Positions 31,161 to 39,004 of a DNA stretch of 64,000 bases are shown here, one piece after another. The translations under genes were made by a program, and so were the position numbers. Position 1 is the stretch's first letter, and each line of letters opens with the position of its first letter. The notes under the pieces are model-generated. The model searched no databases, was not told the DNA's origin, and worked only from the letters and a program-made list of their open reading frames with translations. The stretch comes from a bacterium (GTDB lineage Bacteria; Planctomycetota; Planctomycetia; Planctomycetales; Planctomycetaceae), in contig WGME01000034.1 in the NCBI GenBank assembly GCA_016125225.1, positions 1 through 64,000 on the forward strand. The letters run 5' to 3'.

Positions 31161-31421
31161 ATGTTGCGTATCACTCCAGTTGTTGCTCCCGATGAACCGC
31201 TGTGCCTGCGGCTGGAAGGCCGTCTTGTCGGCCCGTGGGTAGCGGAGCTGGATGCGGCCGTGGTGGCAGTCAGTGGACGAGCCATAACGTTAGATCTGTC
31301 GCGGGTGCAATTCGTCGATGGCTCGGGTGTCGCGTTGCTACAGCGACTACAGAACCACGGCGTCGTGCTGCAGCATCCCACGTGTTTTATCCAAGAACTT
31401 CTGCGAGTAAGGTCGGACTGA
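31161..31421 (+). CDS. STAS-domain protein
   Basis: An 86-residue protein that fits a minimal STAS fold: LCLRLEGRLVGPWVAELD followed by TLDLSRVQFVDGSGVALLQR, the usual strand-helix with the conserved D-x-S-G turn where anti-anti-sigma factors carry the phosphorylated Ser. Its stop overlaps the start of the sigma-factor gene (TGATG at 31419-31423), so the two are translationally coupled. This suggests it tunes the sigma factor, although STAS proteins normally act on an anti-sigma factor, and none is in view. Confidence 0.7.
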   Translation: MLRITPVVAPDEPLCLRLEGRLVGPWVAELDAAVVAVSGRAITLDLSRVQFVDGSGVALLQRLQNHGVVLQHPTCFIQELLRVRSD

Positions 31422-32005
31422 TGAGCCTGTTAACGATGTCCCGCCGTGTTCCTGCGACGCAATCTTCCCATGTTGATGAAATCCCCGAGTGCACGGTGAC
31501 CCACCGCACCCCATTGGATTTTGAAACGACGGTCCGGAATTTTGGTCCGCGCTTTCTGGCGGTCGCCCGACGTTACCTGACCTGTGAAGAAGAATGTGCG
31601 GATGTCGTGCAGGATGCGTTGCTGCTGGCCCTGCAGCAACAGCAGAGGTTTCGCGGGCTGTGCCGATTGGAAACCTGGCTGCATCGGATTGTCGTGAATG
31701 CCTGCCTGATGCGGTTGCGGGCGAAGTCTCGGCGACCCACCTCGATGTTAAGCATCGAATTGGTTGCCGATCAGGTAGCGACCAGCGATGTTCAGAAAGC
31801 CGTGGACAGGCAACGCGATTTGCGGACAGCCTTGGGGCAATTGCCGGACACTCAGAAGACCGTCATTCAGTTGCGGTACTTCGAGGGCTTCTCCACCGAC
31901 GAAACCGCGAAGCTGTTAGGAACGAATGCTTCCGTGGTGAAGACCCGTTTGCATCGCAGTTGCCGGGCCTTGCGTCAGATTCTTGAACAGGATGAAGGTG
32001 ATTGA
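31421..32005 (+). CDS. ECF-like sigma-70 family RNA polymerase sigma factor
   Basis: A 194-residue sigma factor. Region 2 is FGPRFLAVARRYLTCEEECA followed by DVVQDALLLAL, RFRGLCRLETWLHRIVVNAC is the 2.4/linker part, and region 4 is LPDTQKTVIQLRYFEGFSTD followed by ETAKLLGTNASVVKTRLHR. A 30-residue N-terminal extension precedes region 2. The ATG at 31421 overlaps the STAS stop. The gene is convergent with the phosphonate operon, whose last stop is 29 bases away. No anti-sigma factor gene adjoins it, which is unusual for ECF sigma factors. Confidence 0.88.
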   Translation: MSLLTMSRRVPATQSSHVDEIPECTVTHRTPLDFETTVRNFGPRFLAVARRYLTCEEECADVVQDALLLALQQQQRFRGLCRLETWLHRIVVNACLMRLRAKSRRPTSMLSIELVADQVATSDVQKAVDRQRDLRTALGQLPDTQKTVIQLRYFEGFSTDETAKLLGTNASVVKTRLHRSCRALRQILEQDEGD

Positions 32006-32013
32006 TTCATGCG

Positions 32014-32038
32014 GTGACATAGATTTTCGCGATGTCAC
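32014..32038. terminator. Weak hairpin between the convergent sigma-factor and phnX genes
   Basis: GTGACAT and ATGTCAC form a 7-bp stem around an 11-base loop containing TTTT. It spans the 29-base gap and overlaps the phnX stop codon. It may act as a shared terminator for both directions. Confidence 0.4.
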
Positions 32039-32871
32039 ATCGGCAGTGCATCCGGCAGTTCACCCTGTGCCAGCCGTGCATTGAACTGATGGAGTACGGG
32101 CACGATCTCCGCGACCGACTCGATGATCACGTGGGCACCAGCTTGTCGCAGCCGATCTGCCGCCTGCTCCATCAACGCCGCACGTTCGAGTGGTGGCAGT
32201 GCAGCGACCTCCTGGGCCGAGAGACCAACACAGTTGCCCGTGCGGGTAATACCGACCGTCCAGCAGCCCGCATTGCGACCTGCTTCGATACCCACGGGCG
32301 TATCGTCGACTTTGACAATCGTCCACAGCGGAAAAACTTCCATCTGCTTGGCCGCTTCGAAGAGGAGATATGGATAAGGCCGCCCACGGGGTGCATCTTC
32401 GACGCACAAGACACAGTCGGGACTGTAACCCTGTTGGCGGGCGATTGGTACGACGACTTCCATCAATTCTTGGGTGTAGCCGGTCGATGACCCGATCTTG
32501 AGACCCATCTCGCGACATTGTGCGACCGCTTCCGCCGTCCCGGGGATGACATCGGAATGCTTCGCCAGTACCGATTTCTGCAACGGCAGAAAATCGTGAT
32601 ACATGGCGTCGATGTCTTCGGAACTACAAGGCCGTCCGTAGCGCACTTGCCAGGCGGCAGCGACTTCGGGCATGTGGGTGATGGCCGCGATGTGATCGCG
32701 TTTGGCTCGGCCCATGGGTTCGCGGGCTTGTGCCATCGTGATGTCGATTCCCCGCCCTCGGAAGATTTCGCGAAAGACCAGGGCCGGACCGCAGCAACCA
32801 TGATCCACCATGGTGCCAGCCCAATCGAGGACCAGGGCCTGCAACTGTCGCGGGCGATTCAGCGGGTTCAT
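32035..32871 (-). CDS. phnX: Phosphonoacetaldehyde hydrolase (phosphonatase)
   Basis: A 278-residue HAD-superfamily enzyme that splits phosphonoacetaldehyde into acetaldehyde and phosphate. The nucleophile motif is VLDWAGTMVDHG (Asp16, with the Ala of the D-x-A form typical of PhnX). Lys57 in PMGRAKRDHI matches the Schiff-base lysine of phosphonatase. The motif 2 region is KIGSSTGYT, and the acidic metal loop is VKVDDTPVGIEAG. These features point to true PhnX rather than a generic HAD. It is the last gene of a five-gene minus-strand operon, 49 bases after the FAD oxidoreductase, which is the likely source of its substrate. PhnW transaminase is absent. Confidence 0.93.
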   Translation of the reverse strand: MNPLNRPRQLQALVLDWAGTMVDHGCCGPALVFREIFRGRGIDITMAQAREPMGRAKRDHIAAITHMPEVAAAWQVRYGRPCSSEDIDAMYHDFLPLQKSVLAKHSDVIPGTAEAVAQCREMGLKIGSSTGYTQELMEVVVPIARQQGYSPDCVLCVEDAPRGRPYPYLLFEAAKQMEVFPLWTIVKVDDTPVGIEAGRNAGCWTVGITRTGNCVGLSAQEVAALPPLERAALMEQAADRLRQAGAHVIIESVAEIVPVLHQFNARLAQGELPDALPM

Positions 32872-32920
32872 CGTTTCCAGTCCTGCCTGTGAAAAAACGA
32901 AAGTGACGCGGGCTGAACGG

Positions 32921-34048
32921 TCAGGTCCATTGCTGCCAGGCCCGGTCGGCTAATCCGAACGACATCGTCATGCCTGCGCCGCCGGGGCCGACAAAAATCT
33001 CGGTGCCACCCGCCGTGGTGGCCTCAAAGACCGGCAGTTCTGGATGCTTGGCATAGATGCCATGCCAACGCTCGCGAATGGTCCAGTCATTCAACGAGAA
33101 GACCTTGCGGCATTCTCGCAGCATCAGATCATCGATTTCCGTGCGGTCAAACGGGGAGATGTCGGTGTCGTATTCGTGCGAGTCGCCCAGCACCACTTCT
33201 CCATTCGCAAATTGTGATGCCATGACGTGAATGCCGTAGCGATCGAGTTCCGGAGCTTCCGCGGCGATGCGCTGCTGCAGGGATCGCAGGGAAGAACATC
33301 CGCGAAACGAGTTGTAGTGCCGTAATGTTAAACCACTGGCCAGATGGGGTGGTGCCGTGGCGTCTTGAGCCTGACTCGTCGAACGCAGCATCTGCAGCTT
33401 GCAGAGTTTGAGTCCGGATGTGGCAAAGACCGCCGGATGCAGCGACTGCAGATCGCTCCCGCTGCAAACGATGATTTTCTCAGCCCGCCAGGTGCGGCCA
33501 TCCGATGTCTGGACGCGACCCTTATCGGCGGCAACGACATGCGTATTGAAGTGAAGATCAACCTGGGAAGTCTTGCGGAGCCAGGCGGCAATGCGTGCGG
33601 ATGTGGTCCGTGGGTCAACCCGCAACTCCGTGTCACTCCACAGGCCTCCGAGCAAACGATCGCCATTCACCAGACCCGATCGCCGCTGGGTTTCAGCAGC
33701 GGTCAGCATTTGTACCTGATACTGACCCAGGGCCGCGAACTCTTCGAGGACGGCCAGTTCATCGGTTGCATGAGCGAGGTGGATGGACCCACACGTTTTG
33801 ACATCGAGCACGTGTTGTGCACCGAGTTCAAGCCACAGCTCGCGCGATCGCAGAGCCACATTGTACAACTCGCCAGCCGGTTGACCGACCGGCCAGATCA
33901 TGCCGAAGTTGCGGACGGAGGCCCCGCACGCGGCGGGCGAGCGTTCCAGCAACAGCACTTTCAATTGGCGTCGCGCGGCCATCCAGGCATGGGCCAACCC
34001 CACAATGCCTCCCCCAATGACTGCGACATCGTAGGCGTCGGCCATCAT
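32921..34048 (-). CDS. Phosphonate-associated FAD-dependent amine oxidoreductase (HpnW/TIGR03364-type)
   Basis: A 375-residue DAO-family flavoprotein. The FAD fold is DVAVIGGGIVGLAHAWMAAR (about residue 7), then SVRNFGMIWPVGQ, a motif typical of the phosphonate-linked subgroup, and the C-terminal FVGPGGAGMTMSFGLADRA closes the FAD site. Members of this group have been reported to oxidise 2-aminoethylphosphonate or its N-methyl form to phosphonoacetaldehyde (recalled, not checked). That would feed PhnX directly and replace PhnW. Its start overlaps the stop of the HD oxygenase gene (ATGATG around 34045), so the two are coupled. The exact amine substrate is inferred. Confidence 0.85.
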   Translation of the reverse strand: MMADAYDVAVIGGGIVGLAHAWMAARRQLKVLLLERSPAACGASVRNFGMIWPVGQPAGELYNVALRSRELWLELGAQHVLDVKTCGSIHLAHATDELAVLEEFAALGQYQVQMLTAAETQRRSGLVNGDRLLGGLWSDTELRVDPRTTSARIAAWLRKTSQVDLHFNTHVVAADKGRVQTSDGRTWRAEKIIVCSGSDLQSLHPAVFATSGLKLCKLQMLRSTSQAQDATAPPHLASGLTLRHYNSFRGCSSLRSLQQRIAAEAPELDRYGIHVMASQFANGEVVLGDSHEYDTDISPFDRTEIDDLMLRECRKVFSLNDWTIRERWHGIYAKHPELPVFEATTAGGTEIFVGPGGAGMTMSFGLADRAWQQWT

Positions 34049-34596
34049 GCATCAGCCTTTACGCTTTGCTGCAGATAAGGCACAAAATGGTCAAGCGGGG
34101 GCGTGGGTTCTCCCGGAACCTTTGCCTCGTCATCCCAGCGGCGGAGTTGAATGGCCGCTTCAAAATGAGGCATCTTTGTGAAGTCAGCGACTTCCGCCGG
34201 CGACATATCACCGCCTTGAAGTTGCAGGCTTTGCAGCGAGGGGGCACTGAGTGTCGCCCGGTAAGCCGGATCGACCGCACACAGATAACGTTTAGCCGCC
34301 ACATGCATGCGAATCGGGTCGGTCACGCTTCCCGGGAACCAGCGACACAACAGATGCTCGGCCGAACATTCATGGTGATCGTCGATACCACGGTCCGGGG
34401 CGTCATCCGACAAGTGATGTAATAAGTGGCCGACATCGTGCAGCAAAGCCGCGGTGATTAACTGCGGGGACGCGTGTTGTTGCTCAGCAAGGGTAGCGGC
34501 TTGCAGCGCATGCTCCAACTGAGTCACGGCTTCGCCGCCATACTGCGAATCGCCGCGCTTGCGGAACAGGTCGATCAGTTCTTCCCAGGTTTGCAT
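34045..34596 (-). CDS. PhnZ/TmpB-like HD-domain diiron oxygenase
   Basis: A 183-residue HD protein. From ATG 34596, Tyr19, Glu22 and His29 (YGGEAVTQLEH) match PhnZ Tyr24, Glu27 and His34 with constant offset. His53-Asp54 and His57 (LLHDVGHLLHH) form the HD core, His75 the fourth ligand, and HVAAK (His98, Lys102) and RRWDDEA complete the set. PhnZ is a mixed-valent diiron oxygenase that cleaves the C-P bond of 1-hydroxy-2-aminoethylphosphonate to glycine and phosphate; TmpB acts on the trimethyl form. A TTG at 34629 could start a longer version, but the ATG agrees better with PhnZ length. No PhnY/TmpA hydroxylase is present, so its substrate is open. Confidence 0.87.
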   Translation of the reverse strand: MQTWEELIDLFRKRGDSQYGGEAVTQLEHALQAATLAEQQHASPQLITAALLHDVGHLLHHLSDDAPDRGIDDHHECSAEHLLCRWFPGSVTDPIRMHVAAKRYLCAVDPAYRATLSAPSLQSLQLQGGDMSPAEVADFTKMPHFEAAIQLRRWDDEAKVPGEPTPPLDHFVPYLQQSVKADA

Positions 34597-34629
34597 AATC
34601 TGAAACTTCCACCGTGATTCGTTCAACAA

Positions 34630-35757
34630 CTAAGTTATCAAATTCGGCCGTATTGCCACGCGGACTGGTCGCTGAGCCAGCGCATATTCCACCGCTTCGT
34701 TGACGTTCTCTAAAGGGAACGTCCGTTCCACCAAGGATTCCAGCGGGTAGCGATCGTGTGCCCGTTCCAGAAACGCCACGGCCTGGATCAGATCTTCGGG
34801 AGCGTAGTTATGCACTCCCCGCAGTGTCAGCCACTGACGCACAAGACGTTCAGGGTCGACACTAAGCGAAGGCGTGGGCATCACGCTGCCCGCGAGGACA
34901 ATCGTCGCCCCCAGATCGGCAATGTGATAGGCGAATTCGATGGCTGAAATGGCCCCTGAAAGTTCGAGAATCACATCGAACGCGGAAATCTGTGCCTCGT
35001 GCTGAAGCGAATGCTGCATCTCGGCCGTGCTGCGTCCACCGATCAGTTGGTACGTGGCACCAAATTGATTAGCCGTGGCCAGGCGTTGCGGCGAGATATC
35101 CGAGATGACGACGGCGGCGGCCTGCTGTTCGTGAGCGTAAGCGACGGCGGTCAAACCCAGCATGCCGGCACCAAGGATCAGGACGCGCTTTCCGGCCAGC
35201 GGTCCCACCATGCGGTAGCAGGCCATCACCGTCGCCGTGGCACAGTTCACGGGGGCCAGCAGTTCGGCCGAGAGAGAGTCTGGCACTCGACAGAAAATCG
35301 TGCCGCGGCGTAACAGCATCTGTTCCGCCATGCCGCCACACAACGCATACCGACCCTCTGCGAGACCGTGGCCATATTTGGTGACGGTCCGACACTTCTG
35401 CGGAAATCCCATCCGGCAGCGGTCACAGTCTCCACAAGCTGTCGCCACCGACCAGGTCACACGCTCGCCAGTTTGCAGGGGCTGGCCTGCGAAATCACAC
35501 GGGGCCGGTGTCCCGACCTTGCGAATTCGTCCCACGGCTTCATGACCAAGAATCGTCGGAACGGCTTCGTTGCGGAGACCACGAATCGTGTGGAGATCGC
35601 TGCCACAGACCGTACAGCATTCAATCTGCACGATGGCTTCCGAAGGGCCTGGGTCTGGCACCGACAGATCGACCAGCGCGAGAGGCTGACCCGTTCCATA
35701 AAACAGGGCAGCACGACATTGGGTCGTTGGTTCCAAAGTGGCGCTGGGTTCCGTCAT
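34630..35757 (-). CDS. Phosphonate-associated zinc-dependent alcohol dehydrogenase (TIGR03366-type)
   Basis: A 375-residue MDR-family dehydrogenase. The catalytic zinc site has CCTVCGSDLHTIRG and TILGHEAVG, and the structural zinc site has CGDCDRCRMGFPQKC. The Rossmann motif is VLILGAGMLGLTAVAYA. The family is recurrently found in phosphonate catabolism loci. Its ATG at 35757 overlaps the stop of the permease gene (ATGA), which fixes the start although the frame is open to 35847. It may oxidise or reduce an aldehyde or hydroxyphosphonate in the pathway, for example acetaldehyde from PhnX, or a 1-hydroxyphosphonate; the reaction is not established here. Confidence 0.85.
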   Translation of the reverse strand: MTEPSATLEPTTQCRAALFYGTGQPLALVDLSVPDPGPSEAIVQIECCTVCGSDLHTIRGLRNEAVPTILGHEAVGRIRKVGTPAPCDFAGQPLQTGERVTWSVATACGDCDRCRMGFPQKCRTVTKYGHGLAEGRYALCGGMAEQMLLRRGTIFCRVPDSLSAELLAPVNCATATVMACYRMVGPLAGKRVLILGAGMLGLTAVAYAHEQQAAAVVISDISPQRLATANQFGATYQLIGGRSTAEMQHSLQHEAQISAFDVILELSGAISAIEFAYHIADLGATIVLAGSVMPTPSLSVDPERLVRQWLTLRGVHNYAPEDLIQAVAFLERAHDRYPLESLVERTFPLENVNEAVEYALAQRPVRVAIRPNLIT

Positions 35758-37067
35758 CCCGCCACACTTTCGGAAGGCAACGTCGCCGGAGGGTTCACGC
35801 TTTGTGGCACGGTCGCCGTTGCAAACAACCTGCGTTCGAAATACCACGTTGCCAGGCCTAATGCGATCAGCGATCCGATACCCACAAAGTTCAACAGCGT
35901 CAGAAACTGCGGCAGCAACGTTTGGGGATGACCGATCCAGGTTGCTGCGATCATGACAGCCGCGTATCCCAAGTATCCCATTGCATCAGCCAGATACATC
36001 AGAAAGCCCAGGTTGCATTCGCGGCTGGAAGCGGCAATCAGTCGTTCAAACAGCGACGTATGAAAGGCCACATAGGGAATATACAACCCAATGCCGCACA
36101 TCACCATAAACGCGAACGGCTCCAGATGGCCCAGCGATCTTGTCATCGCGGCGACCAGTGTTAACGAGAAGGCTCCCATCATCATCGCGATGGTGACTCG
36201 TAACGCCTGGCGATTGTCTTGAATCCATATGATGAAGGCCATCAGTCCGGTGACACAGATGGCGACCAACGTTTCGGAACGGGCAAAAACCGAGGGCGTG
36301 TTGGAGACCCCCATGTCGCGCCAGAGTTCCGTACCGAAGTCGTCACGGACCGTGCGCACTACAGTCAGGGCAATATACACCAACACGAGCAGGCTCAAAC
36401 CCGGCCAGTAAGCGGCCATGAAGTCGTAGCGCTGTGCTCGGCTCATCGGCTTGCGTTCGCGGCGAGCGGCGACATCTTTCCCATTGGGTGGCGGTGTCCC
36501 GTGCAGCACCCACACTGCCAGCAACAGGCCGGGCAAAAACATCAGTCCGACCAGCATGGGCATCTGGTACTCGCTGATTCCCTGGGCTTGCAATAACCAT
36601 TGGCCGACAGACTTCACCACGCCCGAAGCAGAAATGAAGCTGCCGCATAAAGCCGCCGATAAGGCTTCGGTCTGTTGCCGCCCTTCCAGATACCCCAGCA
36701 CCAGGCCGAAGACCATTCCCAGTGGCAAGCCATTCAGGAAGAGCATGAAAGGTTTGACGGGCAGCGGGGCGAAGGCAAACCCCACAAGTGCCAGTTCAGC
36801 GGCAATGATGAGGCCCACAATCGTGATCGCTCGCCGCCGGGGATCGATCTCAGCGATGACCTTGATCCCGATGAACTTGGACAGCATGTAGCCAAACAGT
36901 TGTGCGACCACCAACCACGTTTTCAGCCCGATTCCGGCCAGCTCCAGATCCGTAAATGTGGCGGCGGTAAAGGGCTTACGGAAGGCGTACATGCAGAAGT
37001 AGGTGCAAAACGCCGCCGCCGCCGTGATCAGCAGTCGCTGAGAAGAAGTCTGCGTTGAGGACCGCAT
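35754..37067 (-). CDS. MFS-type transporter of the DUF5690 family
   Basis: A 437-residue protein with about 12 hydrophobic segments, starting with LLITAAAAFCTYFCMYAFRK near residue 10. The FRKPF segment is shared with organophosphate:phosphate antiporters (GlpT/UhpT), and KTWLVVAQLFGYMLSKFIGI follows. It is the first gene of the operon and overlaps the dehydrogenase gene by four bases. I infer it imports the phosphonate substrate, in place of the ABC importer PhnCDE or PhnSTUV. Similarity to GlpT-like antiporters, which carry phosphorylated compounds, supports this. Confidence 0.8.
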   Translation of the reverse strand: MRSSTQTSSQRLLITAAAAFCTYFCMYAFRKPFTAATFTDLELAGIGLKTWLVVAQLFGYMLSKFIGIKVIAEIDPRRRAITIVGLIIAAELALVGFAFAPLPVKPFMLFLNGLPLGMVFGLVLGYLEGRQQTEALSAALCGSFISASGVVKSVGQWLLQAQGISEYQMPMLVGLMFLPGLLLAVWVLHGTPPPNGKDVAARRERKPMSRAQRYDFMAAYWPGLSLLVLVYIALTVVRTVRDDFGTELWRDMGVSNTPSVFARSETLVAICVTGLMAFIIWIQDNRQALRVTIAMMMGAFSLTLVAAMTRSLGHLEPFAFMVMCGIGLYIPYVAFHTSLFERLIAASSRECNLGFLMYLADAMGYLGYAAVMIAATWIGHPQTLLPQFLTLLNFVGIGSLIALGLATWYFERRLFATATVPQSVNPPATLPSESVAG

Positions 37068-37369
37068 GTCCCGTTCCGAACAGGTGTGAGATCAGACATT
37101 CGCGAACGGCTGGCCGTGATGTTAAGCCGAGCCAGCGGCGAAAACAACGCACATCAACTCTGGCTGGTTGTCGATCGCAACTCTGTCGTCCGTCGATCAG
37201 GCAGCTTACCCGGAGATGATGAAGATTGTGAGTGGAGCAGGTCTCCATCGTATCCTCGAATCGTCGCACCTTTCCGAGACATTTGTGCCAACCCCTCTCG
37301 CCGATTGCTCACTCAGCGGGTACGTTAATCATGGAACCCCTAGGTAAGATCCTTTGCGGCAATAGGCAT
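37068..37369. other. Divergent promoter region of the phosphonate operon and the GMC gene
   Basis: 302 bases between divergently transcribed genes. It should contain the operon promoter and any phosphate-responsive operator. I cannot identify a convincing Pho box (two tandem CTGTCAT-like 7-mers). An alternative GMC start lies at 37331. Confidence 0.4.
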
Positions 37370-39004
37370 ATGGCGAAAACCGATTTGAACGACTGGGATT
37401 ATCTCGTCATCGGTTCGGGATTTGGGGGGAGCGTTTCGGCTTTACGGTTGCGTGAAAAGGGCTACCGGGTTGCCGTGATCGAACGCGGACGGCGACATCG
37501 CCCGTCGGACTTCCCGCGCACCAATTGGAATTTGCGGCGGTATCTCTGGCTCCCGTCGCTCGGATGCTACGGCATTCAAGCCCTCACCTTGTTGAAGCAC
37601 GTCTTTGTGTTGCACGGCTGTGGAGTGGGGGGCGGCAGTCTTGTGTACGGGGCCGTACTGAAAGAGCCCCGTGCGGAGACCTGGAATCATGCGATTTGGC
37701 AACGGCTGGGACTGAACCGGGAGACGTTGTTGCCCTACTATGACACCGCCCGGCGTATGCTAGGTGTGAATACCGCACCCATCACGGCAGTCACCGACGA
37801 ACACCTGCGAAATGCGGCCAGCGAACTGGGACTGCAGGGCACCTTTCATCCGCTTCCCGTGGGGATTTATTTCGGAACACCGGGGGAAGTCGCCGAAGAT
37901 CCCTTCTTTCACGGAGAGGGGCCGTCGCGGATGGGCTGCCGATTATGCGGGAGTTGCATGGTCGGCTGCCGTTATGGATCAAAGAACAGTCTCGACCAGA
38001 ACTATCTCCATCTGGCGGAACAACGGGGTGTAGAAATCCTCCCCGAAACACTGGTCGTTGATGTGCAGGCCACAGGAGATGGATATGCAGTCACGGTGCG
38101 GGATTCGCTGCGCTGGTGGTCTCGCAAGCGGGTCTTGTATGCCAAGGGCGTGGTCTTTTCCGGCGGGGTATTGGGAACCGTGCCGTTGCTGTTGAAGTGT
38201 CGCGACCGAGGGAGTCTGCCACGGCTTTCCGACCAGTTAGGAGCGGTCATCCGGACCAACAGCGAATCCATCACGGGGGCCATTTCGCATGACCGGACCA
38301 TGGATGGCACGCATGGCGTCGCGATTGCCTGTGGCATCGAAGCAGCCGACGGAACATCGATCGAGATGGTCCGCTATGGGAAAGGACAAAGTGCCCTCTC
38401 ATGGCTTGCGGGTCCGTTCTTTGCCGGGAAGCAGGGCCAATCATTATCATTCTTCGCCTGGTTCGTGGCGATGCTGCGGCATCCTCGACTTTGGTTCTCT
38501 TTACTCGATAAACGCCGCTGGGCGGAACGGAGTGGCATCCTGCTGGCCATGCAGGCGGCTGATGGGGAATTGAAATTGTCGCGGAAACGCCAGTGGTGGC
38601 AGTTGGGACGGAAGGCTTTGCAGACCGAGGTGACGGTGGGGCAACCCCCCGCGGCGAATTTGCCAGCCGCTGACGCCGTCGCGGAGAAGTTGGCTGTATC
38701 GATGCGGGGAGTTGCTCAGGGGTCGATCATCTCGATCTTGCTCAAACGCGCGACTACGGCCCATATTCTGGGAGGGTGTCGCATGGGGCCGGATGCATCC
38801 AGCGGTGTTGTCGATCGTCAGGGCCGTGTCTTTGGCTATGAGCGCATGTACGTGGTCGATGGCTCGATCATCCCTGCCAATCTGGGCGTGAACCCCAGCC
38901 TGACCATTACCGCTCTCGCGGAGTGGATCATGTCGCAGGTTCCAGAGGCCCAGGCAATGACATCACTGCCGCCGCAGAGGGCCAAGGCCGTTACCGACGA
39001 ATGA
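37370..39004 (+). CDS. GMC-family oxidoreductase (cholesterol-oxidase-like)
   Basis: A 544-residue flavoprotein. The FAD motif DYLVIGSGFGGSVSALRLRE lies near residue 11 and GCGVGGGSLVYGAV near 85. A cysteine-rich segment, CRLCGSCMVGCRYGSKNSLD, near 188 is seen in the ChoD-like subgroup. The C-terminal catalytic region has AHILGGCRMGPDASSGVVD followed by MYVVDGSIIPANLGVNPSLT. It oxidises an alcohol, probably of a lipid or sterol-like molecule. ATG 37370 starts at the conserved N-terminus; 37331 is an alternative. Its last 14 bases overlap the end of the convergent P450 gene. The context suggests it modifies the product of the P450/sulfotransferase cluster. Confidence 0.88.
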   Translation: MAKTDLNDWDYLVIGSGFGGSVSALRLREKGYRVAVIERGRRHRPSDFPRTNWNLRRYLWLPSLGCYGIQALTLLKHVFVLHGCGVGGGSLVYGAVLKEPRAETWNHAIWQRLGLNRETLLPYYDTARRMLGVNTAPITAVTDEHLRNAASELGLQGTFHPLPVGIYFGTPGEVAEDPFFHGEGPSRMGCRLCGSCMVGCRYGSKNSLDQNYLHLAEQRGVEILPETLVVDVQATGDGYAVTVRDSLRWWSRKRVLYAKGVVFSGGVLGTVPLLLKCRDRGSLPRLSDQLGAVIRTNSESITGAISHDRTMDGTHGVAIACGIEAADGTSIEMVRYGKGQSALSWLAGPFFAGKQGQSLSFFAWFVAMLRHPRLWFSLLDKRRWAERSGILLAMQAADGELKLSRKRQWWQLGRKALQTEVTVGQPPAANLPAADAVAEKLAVSMRGVAQGSIISILLKRATTAHILGGCRMGPDASSGVVDRQGRVFGYERMYVVDGSIIPANLGVNPSLTITALAEWIMSQVPEAQAMTSLPPQRAKAVTDE

